The notes below the pieces were generated by a model that had not been told where the DNA came from, did no database searches, and was given only the letters and a program-made list of their open reading frames with translations. Below are positions 7,941-15,598 of a stretch of 17,500 nt of DNA, in pieces (position 1 is the first letter of the stretch; every line of letters begins with the position of its first letter). Source of the stretch: Halisarca cf. caerulea (lineage: Eukaryota; Porifera; Demospongiae; Chondrillida; Halisarcidae); contig CAUJGJ010000258.1 of the NCBI GenBank assembly GCA_963170055.1, forward strand, positions 1,091,101-1,108,600, in the 5' to 3' direction. The position numbers and the translations under genes are program-made.

Positions 7941-9592
7941 TCATCCATAATTATGCAATACTGGAACAGAAGAGACAAAACCAACAGTACACTACACACA
8001 ACACCACTGTAGTACACTACACACAACACCACTGTAGTACACATGTTCACCTGTAGCTAGTGTGGCCACTCCTGTATCAGGTGGTGATCCAGTTCTGAAT
8101 ATGGGATACTCCTTGTCCTCTGTGTCACCAAGTATACTCCTGATGTCAATGGCGTCTTTGGGTGGTGGTAGCTGCCGAACACGCTCAAGTCTGTGCTCTG
8201 AGCTCGGATCTATAGCCTGACTGACATTCTGCCTCAAATACCTGTGACAATGCACATTACGGAATAAGCGTAAAATGTATACACTGAAATACACAATAAC
8301 AGATCGTTGACACTGTTCAGCTGTGGGTGTAATTTTAACAAACTTTGAGATTAGAGCGAGGGCTTGAATACCCTTCACCCTCTCCTTCAAAGTTACCTCA
8401 CACTAAACAGGCACCAGCACTACACCACGTATACAGCCACATGTACAATTCAGCATGGATGGTGCACATTAGTGCAATATAATAATAAAACAAAGAAATA
8501 TTGTGAAGATATGCAGTAATTTGAAGAAATATCCTTAATTCCAACCGTAAATAACAAATACAATGATTTGAAGTTGACGTTTCGGCTACTATACTGCAGT
8601 GTTTGTGTATGTTCTGATGAAGGCTGTGGTTAAGTAGCTGAAATGTCAACTTCAATCCATTGCAGTTGTTATTTACGGTTGGTTCTTCAGATTGAACCTA
8701 GCCAACGAAGAATGCCCCTTTGCGAGTATGCAGTTAGTGGTTTGTACAAGATGGACGTGGAGTTAGTCCCTAAGACGAAGTACCTGCTATGCCCTATGAC
8801 ATTTGTGTTACTGTACCAGATAATTCCAGCAACTTTCTGACACGCTGTGGGTAGTCCCACAACACAAACTGCAGTATACATAGAATTCATCTACGTAGTG
8901 TCAACACTGTTAGTTGACAGAAGCTCGATCTGACAAAAGAGCTCCAAAACGTACACAAAGTAATATTTCAGAGCAATGACATAGGCCAAAGGACCAACTC
9001 CACCATTTTGTTTTCACATCATCCCTACATATGGAGTACTACCATATTCTATAATATGAAAACATGTTGTATATACATGTCTGTGCGATCACCCATGAAA
9101 TCATATGTTATTGAACCTTACAGCTACAGTAAATCACACTGCACTGCACACTGTGTGTATGTTTACAGGTCCACACACATAGTACACATACGCACATGTT
9201 GAAATGGTAGTCGTATTCGTGCATCTGGAGGGGGTTGGCTCCTACCGGCGACACCTCGACGTTCCAGACCACTTTGTTACCCACATCACCAAGGTTGAGG
9301 CTGAACCCCGAGGAGCAGTACGTTGTGTCCACCAAGTCTATGGCCTCGGACGGAGAGCGAGGGAGAAGGGCACGGTTCAGGACACTGCGAACTAAAATGG
9401 AGAACAGACCATCACGGAACTATCAAGGACATTTACGTAGTCCTTAATTCATAATTGCAGCATACATTACAACTTGGTTTGGCTAAACTATCACAAACCT
9501 CACCATCATGTATTCACAAAAGTTCAATTTCCCAAAAACCCTGCAATTCTCCATTTACACATATGTACTGTATGTGCACCAGTCCCATATCC

Positions 9593-9660
<68 letters not shown>

Positions 9661-10662
9661 TGTACAGTACGTATGTGTGCAAATGAATACAGGCTTAACA
9701 TGTGTGTACTGGGTAGCTCACCCAAATAGTCTGGGTTAATTTTGATTGGAAAGAGTGCATTAGTCGACATCACCAGCCCATTCTGGTTAAAGCTAAATGC
9801 TCCACCACAGAGACGTCCTGGATAGCAAAAGGCAGTGAAATTCTCCAGAACCTCTCCTTCCTCGTCGAGTATAATAGCTCGTACAATGTATGAGGTGTTC
9901 AGATATGCAAGGTTTCCATCTTCGTTGTGCCCCATGATGGTCTGAAGTGGTAGAGAACACATTTTATGATTACAAACTATTTTACAAATATTATATTGTA
10001 GAACTTGGATAGTAAGTACCCTCAAGGGATGGCAAAATAGGTACTCACTATCAGAGGTACTTACTATCCAAGGTGCTTTAAATGGTATTGCATGAGGAAG
10101 GAACAGAGCAATGAGTACTCACTAACCAGGAGTACTTACCAACCCAGGTACTCACAGCTGTATGTACTAACAGAGTTTGACTGTATACAAATGCACACAC
10201 AGACAATCACATACAGTATAATAGCCAAAATAGGCTCCAGAAGTCTAACCTGTGTGTCTCCATTAGCAAGGTACAGATCAGAACAAGAAGGATCAGGAAG
10301 ACGGTTCTTCAGGTACAGGGTCCACTCAAACTCCATGTTCCACAGTGTCAACTAGTAAAAGATGTTGCAATGCACATATGTAGCTATCACATATACAAAC
10401 ACAGACACATACAACTCCCCCCCACACAGCCCAACATGCACCCCCCACACACTGCCCAACATGCACCCCCCCACACACTGCCCCTCATGCACCCTCACCC
10501 CAATACTATGCTTGCATAAAATCACACATGCATGTCGATATACCAACACATGCATGCTCACACCCACACCCACACACCCACATACACACACACACACACA
10601 GGCACACATACACATACATGCACACACACACACACACACGCACCCACACCCACACACCCATC

Positions 10663-10695
<33 letters not shown>

Positions 10696-12440
10696 ACACT
10701 CACAACATTCTCACCAGCTCATGTGACACACCCACACCATCTGCCAATCCCTTCAGTTCCTCCATGTAGTCTGGGAAGGTCTCCATCTTCTTGAGAAGAG
10801 AACTGTACAACCCAACCCCATCAGGAGTGTGAGAGTACGGGAGGATAACATTGTTGAAGTAGGAATCTTCCTTCATTGCCCTTGTTATCTCATCTTTGAA
10901 TCGCTTTCCCTATCAAATTATTAATACGTAACATGAAATAGCCACAAAACATCACAAGTAGGACAGTAAGAACAAACCAATACATACTTGTGAATATATA
11001 GTAAATATGATACACACACACACATTATGTGAACACATATACAGCACTGCAACTGTTCTAGTCATACGCAGTTGCAAATGGAGAATGACTCAAAGTGAAG
11101 GGTGGTGGAGGACTAATCAAGGTGGTGGCTAAACAATCACTCGAAGAAGTGAGTGGACACAGAGAGTTGAGTGGAGTACTACTCAGAGAGATAGATGGAC
11201 TGATTCTCATGGAGGTGGGCGATCCACTACTCAGTACCAAGGGTGGAGGAACATCCAGTTGGGGGGGTGACAGCTGGGGTCGCGAGTGGGGAAGGACCCA
11301 TTGTGCTGGGCTGCTTCACATCACCCACATAGTGTGCTAAAGATGGCAGAGGAGGAGTGGTACAGGACCGAATACCACAAAACATAAAAGAATACCACAA
11401 GTATACATTCTACTGACTGGTAGGGTACATTTCAGAATACCAAAAGTATACATTCTACTGACTGGTAGGGTACATTTTATGCATGAAACTATGACATTGT
11501 CAGGGTTATTCTGAGGTCATACTATTGGGGGGACCTTCACATTAGTGTATAAGTATGCAGAGGGTTTCTATCAGGATAGTGATCAAAAGGGGACAAAAGC
11601 ATAGTATAGTGATGTAGTGGGAGGGGGAGGGGGAGGCAGATAAGTATGTATGTGAAATTATAGCAGTCTATAATAGGGGAGGTTGGGGGTATGCTCCTCC
11701 AGGGAAATTTAGCTTTGGAATTTGGCACCATAACCAAATGTCTAGTTTATAATTATACAAGGGTCCACAAGCAGATTTACAAGTGTTCTGAATATATAGC
11801 AAGTTCACAACATACCAAGTGCTAAATATACATAGGCTGTCACAATACTTATGAATAGATGAAAATACCACATATCCAAGTCACAGACATTCAAACTCTT
11901 TGTTGTCCCTTCATTTTCATTACATTAAGAGGGAAGAAGCAAAAAAAAAAAAAAAAAAAAAAAAAGAGGTTCCATCATCACGGAGAGGGAGTTAGTACTC
12001 ATTCTCAAGGGTGTTGAGAAGACAGCTAAGGAGTGGGAGACCAGCTGCGAGACCCAAAGCTCCCCCCATACAGTTCTTTGTACAGGGGTATTGCAACTGA
12101 CCACTGAGGGACAGGATTTTTTTTTCAGATAAAATCCGATAAATCCAGGTCGGGTCGAGAAACGTACCCTATTACCTCAGCTCCGAAGCACAGTCACCTA
12201 ACCGCTATGCCATCAGGGACCTTCTGGATATAGACTATTAAAAGTGCCATTTATAGTTGTGCTCTTTACATAGTCCCAATAGAAAAAAAAGAGTAAAATT
12301 AGGGTCGGAGACGGAAACGAACCCTTGCACTCACGCATACAAGACCTGTACCTTCCCAACTAAGCCATCAGTGGCCAGCTGAGTGTATGATATTGGAAGT
12401 GCTATTTAAAGTGTAGCAATTTCCACAGTACATTTATACA

Positions 12441-12471
<31 letters not shown>

Positions 12472-13025
12472 GTACATACATACATATTGTACATACATGG
12501 CATTATATGTACATACATTGGCTCAGAAATGATAGCAGGCAAGTCCCTGCTGTACACCACTCAACATATCATCCTTGCTCGGTCTCTCACAGGATCATGG
12601 CCCTTACATTGGGGGGGGGGGGGGGGGGAGAGGGGGGGAGGTAGATGAGTACATGTATGTGGAATTATAGCAGTCTATAATAGGGGAGGTTGGGGGTATG
12701 ATACTCCAGGGAAATTTAGCTTTGGAATTTGGGACCATAACCAAATGTCTAGTTTATAATTATACAAGAGTCCATGGGCAGATTTTCAAGTGTTCTGAAT
12801 ATAGCAAGTTCACAGCATACCAAGTGCTAAATATATATTGGCTGTCACAATACTTATGAATAGAAAAAAATTCCACATATCCAAGTCACAGACATTCAAA
12901 CAATTCCCTAAGGGGAAGTGGTCTGGTGCCGTGAGACTACAACTGTCCTAGGTCACATAACACATCCACAACACTCCTACACCCTACAAAAACTACTGCA
13001 TACACACATGTACAAGTGAAATACA

Positions 13026-13080
<55 letters not shown>

Positions 13081-13837
13081 GGCACTATCACAACAGACCA
13101 TGTTGTGTGTATACAGTCGATCATTTACAGAATTCTGCAGTCATAGAAATCCGTTGGCAAAGGCATAAGTTGTATTCATAGCACATGCAGTGAGAAAGTT
13201 TCAACATATTAGATAAGAGAATATGACTAGTTGAGAAGGACAAATGTGAGATTTGTGCAATTTCAATGTATAAAAGTAGGACTTTGAACTCTTCAACAAA
13301 ATGTAGTTCTGTGAAAATTTCCTACTATGCAGGATATTATACAGAAATACATGTGATTATGTCATTATGATGATGATAATGATGATGGTAATGGCAACCA
13401 TGATTATGGTGATGATGATGGTGATGATGATAGTGATGGTGGTGATCATGATGGTGATCATGATGGTGATCATGATGCATATGATAATAATGGTGATGGT
13501 GATGGTGGTGATCAAGATGGTGATCATGATGGTGATCATGATGATGATGATGGTGGTGGTGATGGTGATAGATAGACAGTGACGCACGTTATGCATGCAA
13601 ATTCTTCCATAGATACATTATATTCGTTCAATCACATGCAGATCTACAGTATATATGGTGTGTTTACGCAATAGGGCAACTTACAACAGCATGTGAGGCA
13701 TCGTAAAACGTTCCTTTAACAGAGTATACAGGTAAATTTCCATAGATAAGGCCGGTCACTAAGCCGCAAAAGTCAAAAATAGTAAGAAACGCGACGCACA
13801 GCAATGCACGCTTTATACACATCGGTTGAGCAGCCAT
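7252..13837 (-). CDS. C45-family autoproteolytic acyltransferase/amidohydrolase, complete gene of seven exons
   Basis: Exons 13685-13837, 10715-10909, 10250-10351, 9722-9941, 9196-9391, 8051-8241 and 7252-7343 join with compatible phases into 1149 bases (382 residues plus stop). The protein shows the C45 (IAT/Tan) plan: an N-terminal hydrophobic segment (about 9-31), VKGTFYDAS, YMEELKGLADGVG, the presumed nucleophile Cys139 in SCSDLYLA, GHNED (154-158), YPGRLCGGAFSFNQNGL (190-206), NVEVSP and a final VYRGNP. Relatives are Ntn hydrolases that self-cleave before the Cys; known members are fungal acyl-CoA:6-aminopenicillanate acyltransferase and insect N-beta-alanyldopamine hydrolase (Tan). The signal/anchor segment and N-x-S/T sites at 165, 184 and 294 suggest the secretory pathway. 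The substrate is unknown. A near-identical paralogue lies upstream (15516-16720). Confidence 0.85.
7401..7590. mobile_element. Intronic element with ATAATCCGACA / TGTCGGATT ends
   Basis: The left part reads caactctataatccgacat and ttccctaatccgacc; the right part reads gtcggattggagaggttt. These are inverted copies over about 20 bases. The paralogous intron lacks the segment: both copies share ggcaata on the left and ggtgagag with tacagca on the right, but only about 17 bases lie between them at 15652-15668. It is non-coding. Confidence 0.65.
7862..7939. repeat. CA microsatellite in C45 intron 6
   Basis: An uninterrupted run of CA dinucleotides on the plus strand (UG in the C45 transcript). 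The paralogue's intron 6 holds a shorter CA run at 16314-16376. Confidence 0.97.
7986..8035. repeat. 25-bp tandem duplication beside exon 6 donor
   Basis: Two exact adjacent copies of agtacactacacacaacacc + actgt end 15 bases from the exon 6 border. The paralogue (near 16495) has one copy. Confidence 0.9.
8051..8241 (-). CDS. C45 gene, exon 6
   Basis: The exon is 191 bases, acceptor gcacattgtcacag, donor G|gtgaacatg. It encodes YLRQNVSQAIDPSSEHRLER, ILGDTEDKEYPIFRTG and ending TLAT, the C-terminal strands of the family. It is duplicated at 16533-16720 with three amino-acid-level changes and one 3-bp indel. Confidence 0.9.
8521..8690. mobile_element. Foldback element in C45 intron 5
   Basis: The left arm (ttgaagaa ... 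ccaaccgtaaataacaaa ... gaagttgacgtttcggctac) is matched, inverted, by gtagctgaaatgtcaacttc ... gttatttacggttggttc-ttcag. The left arm has about 12 extra bases near its tip. The middle carries cgtttcggc and gatgaaggc, as does the foldback at 5720-5871, although the arms are otherwise unrelated. Confidence 0.65.
8684..8806 (+). pseudogene. Possible calpain C2-like (domain III) exon fragment, weak
   Basis: On the plus strand, antisense to C45 intron 5, an open stretch reads EYAVSGLYKMDVEL, then KTKYLLCPMTF. The latter resembles the G-x-Y-x-x-x-P-S-T-F motif at the end of calpain domain III. The apparent acceptor before it (ttggttcttcag) is the end of a foldback element, no good donor follows, and the match is short. 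It may be a relic or chance. Confidence 0.2.
9196..9391 (-). CDS. C45 gene, exon 5
   Basis: The exon is 196 bases, acceptor ccattttag, donor AT|gtgcgtatg. A stronger-looking GTATGT lies four bases further on but would break the frame into exon 6; with GTGCGT the junction reads HFNMYLRQN, as expected for the family. It encodes RSVLNRALLPRSPSEAID, SSGFSLNLGD and VVWNVEVSP. Confidence 0.85.
9595..9657. repeat. TG microsatellite in C45 intron 4
   Basis: An uninterrupted run of TG on the plus strand, the only large array in the window with this orientation. Confidence 0.97.
9722..9941 (-). CDS. C45 gene, exon 4 (GHNED and YPG-LCG core)
   Basis: The exon is 220 bases, from acceptor ctctaccacttcag to donor G|gtgagct. 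It encodes TIMGHNEDGN, whose Asn belongs to the active-site region in family structures, then VRAIILDEEGEVLENFTAF, CYPGRLCGGAFSFNQNGLVM and STNALFP. Most relatives have Pro where Cys195 stands in PGRLCG. Two potential N-glycosylation sites (Asn165, Asn184) lie here. Confidence 0.9.
10001..10183. mobile_element. TA-CAGT-ended repeat element in C45 intron 3
   Basis: The right end reads gagtttgactg followed by TA (10184-10185), the same terminus as at 17400-17409. The left end after TA reads gaacttggatagtaagtacc and is more decayed. Inside, words such as gtactcactatc, gtacttactatcc and gtacttaccaaccc alternate in both orientations. The element sits wholly within the 308-base intron. Confidence 0.5.
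10250..10351 (-). CDS. C45 gene, exon 3 (presumed nucleophile)
   Basis: The exon has 34 codons, phase 0 at both ends, acceptor tcttttactag and donor CAG|gttaga. It holds Cys139 in LPDPSCSDLYLANG, which aligns with the self-processing site of the family. Known members have Gly before this Cys; here it is Ser138. Confidence 0.8.
10410..10500. repeat. C-rich minisatellite in C45 intron 2
   Basis: About three imperfect copies of a roughly 26-base unit built on cacactgcccaacatgcacc with a C run. Confidence 0.75.
10569..10699. repeat. Compound CA/CCCACA microsatellite in C45 intron 2
   Basis: CA dinucleotides are mixed with CCCACA and TACA units. In the C45 transcript this is a UG-rich tract starting about 15 bases after the exon 2 donor. 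Confidence 0.92.
10715..10909 (-). CDS. C45 gene, exon 2
   Basis: The exon has 65 codons, phase 0 at both ends, acceptor atttgatag and donor CTG|gtgagaat. It encodes GKRFKDEI and a helical region ending YMEELKGLADGVGVSHEL, a well-conserved helix of C45 hydrolases that packs before the nucleophile strand. The acceptor has a weak pyrimidine tract. The intron after the donor immediately enters a UG-rich microsatellite. Confidence 0.82.
11095..11345. other. Purine-rich, less AT-rich segment in C45 intron 1
   Basis: The plus strand is strongly G+A-biased (ggtggtggagg, gttgggggggtgac). Both strands have open frames of 60-81 codons with low-complexity translations and no family features, and no paired splice sites. 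Not called as a gene. Confidence 0.4.
11390..11479. repeat. 45-bp tandem duplication
   Basis: Two adjacent 45-base copies (gaataccacaagtatacatt ... gggtacatttca) with three differences; a short partial copy precedes them. Confidence 0.9.
11621..11896. repeat. Direct repeat, copy 1 (about 270 bp)
   Basis: It starts in a G/A-rich run and continues gaaattatagcagtctataa to aagtcacagacattcaaa. A second copy in the same orientation lies 1.0 kb away at 12636-12901, with roughly nine of ten bases alike. It is non-coding. Confidence 0.9.
11941..11965. repeat. A(25) tract
   Basis: A pure A run directly upstream of the argininosuccinate lyase-like fragment on the plus strand, which is the wrong side for a retrocopy's poly(A) tail. 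Confidence 0.95.
11968..12075 (+). pseudogene. Argininosuccinate lyase-like exon fragment
   Basis: The plus-strand translation reads GSIITERELVLILKGVEK, then TAKEWETSCETQSSPHTV. This follows the helix of argininosuccinate lyases with the pattern T-x-x-E-(L/M)-x-x-IL-x-G-L-x-K-x-x-x-EW ... HT that precedes the family's DEDIHTANE segment. Here that segment is degraded (SSPHTV), no flanking lyase exons were recognised, and it sits antisense within an intron of the C45 gene between an A run and a SINE dimer. Most likely a stray gene fragment. The identity rests on about 20 aligned positions recalled from the family, not on a search. Confidence 0.4.
12110..12410 (-). mobile_element. tRNA-like SINE, tandem dimer
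   Basis: Two roughly 150-base minus-strand units each begin with about 45 bases (ataaatggcacttttaatag; taaatagcacttccaata) and then a tRNA-like body. One body reads ggccactgatggcttagttgg with an A-box and gggttcgtttcc as a B-box; the other reads ggtccctgatggcatagcgg and gggtacgtttctc. Each is followed by a T-rich tail. Internal pol III promoter boxes plus a tail are the hallmark of tRNA-derived SINEs. Neither body folds as a sound tRNA, so these are not tRNA genes. Confidence 0.6.
12435..12486. repeat. TACA tetranucleotide microsatellite
   Basis: About eleven uninterrupted TACA/CATA units, then imperfect ones. Confidence 0.95.
12611..12640. repeat. G(18) run and G-rich tract
   Basis: Eighteen G in a row, followed by agaggggggga. 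It marks the start of direct-repeat copy 2, as a G/A-rich run does for copy 1. Confidence 0.9.
12636..12901. repeat. Direct repeat, copy 2
   Basis: The second copy of 11621-11896 in the same orientation. The copies differ by scattered substitutions and indels of 1-4 bases. Confidence 0.9.
13028..13079. repeat. CA microsatellite in C45 intron 1
   Basis: An uninterrupted CA run on the plus strand. Confidence 0.97.
13363..13576. repeat. Imperfect GAT/GGT trinucleotide array
   Basis: About 210 bases of gatgat, gatggt and gtgatc words, with a higher-order gatcatgatggt repeat in the middle. The Met/Ile-only open frames on both strands are artefacts. Confidence 0.92.
13685..13837 (-). CDS. C45 gene, exon 1 (start codon, signal/anchor)
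   Basis: The exon has 51 codons from ATG at 13837 to the donor GTT|gtaagttg. The context ttcaagATGGCt is good for initiation and is also YY1-like. After MAAQPMCIKR comes a hydrophobic stretch of about 20 residues (ALLCVAFLTIFDFCGLVTGL), then LPVYSVKGTFYDASHAV, which is the conserved N-terminal strand-turn of the family (V-x-G-T-x-Y-x-x-G-like). Joining to GKRFKDEI of exon 2 restores the family's pattern, which is the main reason to link exons across a 2.8-kb intron. Confidence 0.78.
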
Positions 13838-13900
13838 CTTGAAATTTTCCGCGGTCACGTGCCATATAAACGAACCAAGCAGCGGCCCAGCATGCAATTA
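13838..13900 (-). promoter_or_regulatory. Putative core promoter of the C45 gene
   Basis: On the minus strand, upstream of the start codon, lie a TTTATATGG word (13863-13871 region), GGCACGTGAC containing a perfect E-box CACGTG (13856-13861), then CCGCGG. The start codon itself lies in a YY1-like AAGATGGC. Spacing is short, so transcription would begin only tens of bases before the ATG. The assignment is inferred from motifs only. Confidence 0.4.
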
Positions 13901-13908
13901 GTCTGGCG
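13901..13908. repeat. Solo terminus of the GTCTGGCG element family
   Basis: TA followed by GTCTGGCG, the first eight bases of the foldback at 14030. It is followed by a 24-base word (13910-13933) that also occurs at 13266-13289. Confidence 0.4.
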
Positions 13909-14029
13909 TATGTATAAAAGTAGGACTTTGAACACTCTGATCATCTTTATTTCCTAACCTCATGTATGCTTCAGATTGTGTTTTGATTAATAAAGTATGG
14001 AGTACTGCAGGCTATTAAAAGCCCTATTA

Positions 14030-14144
14030 GTCTGGCGTTGCCGACCCAATTCTCGCTCGGCCATTTTCGGGTACTGACGTCACCGGGCGAGCGACGTCAG
14101 TCCCCGAAAATGGCCGAGCGAGAATTGGGTCGGCAACGCCAGAC
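14030..14144. mobile_element. 115-bp near-perfect foldback MITE, TA-flanked
   Basis: Arms of 52 bases (14030-14081, 14093-14144) differ at a single position and flank an 11-base loop, accgggcgagc. The ends are GTCTGGCG ... CGCCAGAC, with TA on both sides (14028-14029, 14145-14146), as expected for TA target-site duplication. The element is far richer in GC than its surroundings. Each arm carries tgacgtc (the left one reads TGACGTCA, a CRE palindrome) and aaaatggc. It lies about 190 bases upstream of the C45 start codon. The near identity of the arms suggests a recent insertion. Confidence 0.85.
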
Positions 14145-14146
14145 TA

Positions 14147-14845
14147 GCATGCAATATGCATATTTCATCGCCGTGCCATGGATAAAAATTCCGGAAGTCG
14201 TACCAGTGAAATATTGTCTGTACACGTAAATGCCCATGGAGATTGCTCGCAATCACTAGGTGTGAACAAAGCTGGAAATGGGAAATGGCCTCGCTGGAAA
14301 TGGGAAATTTGACATAGTCTAGTAGCTGTAATTAGTAATACAATGGTCGGACTGTATTTTGATTAAAATTAATACTGACACAGTGTGGAAAGTAAAACCG
14401 GTATGTGATTAAAATCTTGTGCTATGTAATGTAGAAGTAGTAAAAATTGAATAACAGCGAAAAACACTGTCAAGCAGTTTATGCTTTGAAAGTGACATGA
14501 ACACCACACCTGGTGCTGCAAACACAACTGATCGAGCGGATGATACAGTCACATCTACGCACATGCACAACATGCAACAGTTATTTCATGGACAGGATCA
14601 GCAACTAGCAATTGCTGTATGGAAAGTGTGCCATTAATTGCCTGTAGACTGCACAATTGTGTACATAAATATATAGAAGTGACATTCAGAACAATTTTAC
14701 TTCAGTATTAATTAACGCATACCCACACAACAACCTGTGTCAACCACGTGCACTCATGCAATACATGAGGTAAGCAGAAAATGTGCATACAGAGCACAAC
14801 CAGCTGTGTGCATGAGTGCATGTCCATGCACTCATGAGAATGAAT
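14147..14845. other. Gene-free stretch between the two C45 genes
   Basis: No exon was recognised. There is a short duplication of gctggaaatgggaaa (14270-14308); otherwise ordinary AT-rich DNA. Confidence 0.45.
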
Positions 14846-14910
14846 ACACACACACACACACACACACACACACGTACACACACACACGTACACACACACG
14901 TACACACATG

Positions 14911-14949
<39 letters not shown>

Positions 14950-14964
14950 ACACACACACACACA

Positions 14965-15023
<59 letters not shown>
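14846..15023. repeat. Long CA microsatellite with ACGTAC interruptions
   Basis: About 178 bases of CA on the plus strand, broken by CGTA at four places and by CATA/CATG. It is the longest array in the window. Confidence 0.97.
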
Positions 15024-15024
<1 letters not shown>

Positions 15025-15515
15025 AAAGCATGCATCATAAATTATGTAAAACTGGAAAAACCTGTTCGCTGAGGGGCACAACCCATGCATGCCAACTCTT
15101 AGGGCTATAGGTTTGCATGGTGCAAATTTTAAGAATTCTGTCATGCATGCAGGCCGGCCACAGCAAGCTGTATGGGACATCATAGGTAAGCTTTAACTAC
15201 TTTAACAATTATTCAACTGAACATAAACTATTATCCAATTAGTTTACTAAAATTCAATAAAAACAATGAAAAACTGTATATTACATAGAATAGATGTATT
15301 TCTTTACAGATACATGTGTAGGGACTGTGGGTATTGTTAAAATAGCACTTCAAATAGCATATATTCAGAGAGTCACGGATGGCTTGGTGGTACAGGTGAG
15401 CGGGTTTGAAAAGAAAAAAAAGACATAAATGGAGTGCCAACGCTGTAGCAAGCATTTAAAATACCATTCCCTCTAGCCAGCTGCAGTATGTTTTCTATCC
15501 TCAGGTTCTGCAAGG

Positions 15516-15598
15516 TCAGCACAGTCTGAACTCCAGTGTAGGCTGACTTGGATTACCACGGTACACATGGAGTGTACACTTCACCAGGTCAAATACAG
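15516..15598 (-). CDS. Second C45 gene, last exon
   Basis: This 83-base exon matches 7252-7343 apart from a 9-base deletion (GSA) and D-to-E. Similarity between the copies stops about five bases past the stop codon, so the 3' UTRs are unrelated. Confidence 0.85.

Noticed and set aside
7992..8390. 132-codon frame read as one exon
   Set aside because: Only 8051-8241 matches the duplicated exon and family; the rest is intron on either side of good splice sites.
11095..11340. 81-codon plus-strand frame and 60-codon minus-strand frame
   Set aside because: Both are low complexity and follow from purine bias; no family features or splice sites in matching phase.
12120..12400. Two tRNA genes
   Set aside because: A- and B-box words are present, but acceptor stems do not pair and the bodies are followed by T-rich tails in tandem, so a SINE is the better reading.
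15360..15420. Plus-strand tRNA-like word ggatggcttggtggtacagg
   Set aside because: An A-box-like word only; no convincing B-box or second copy.
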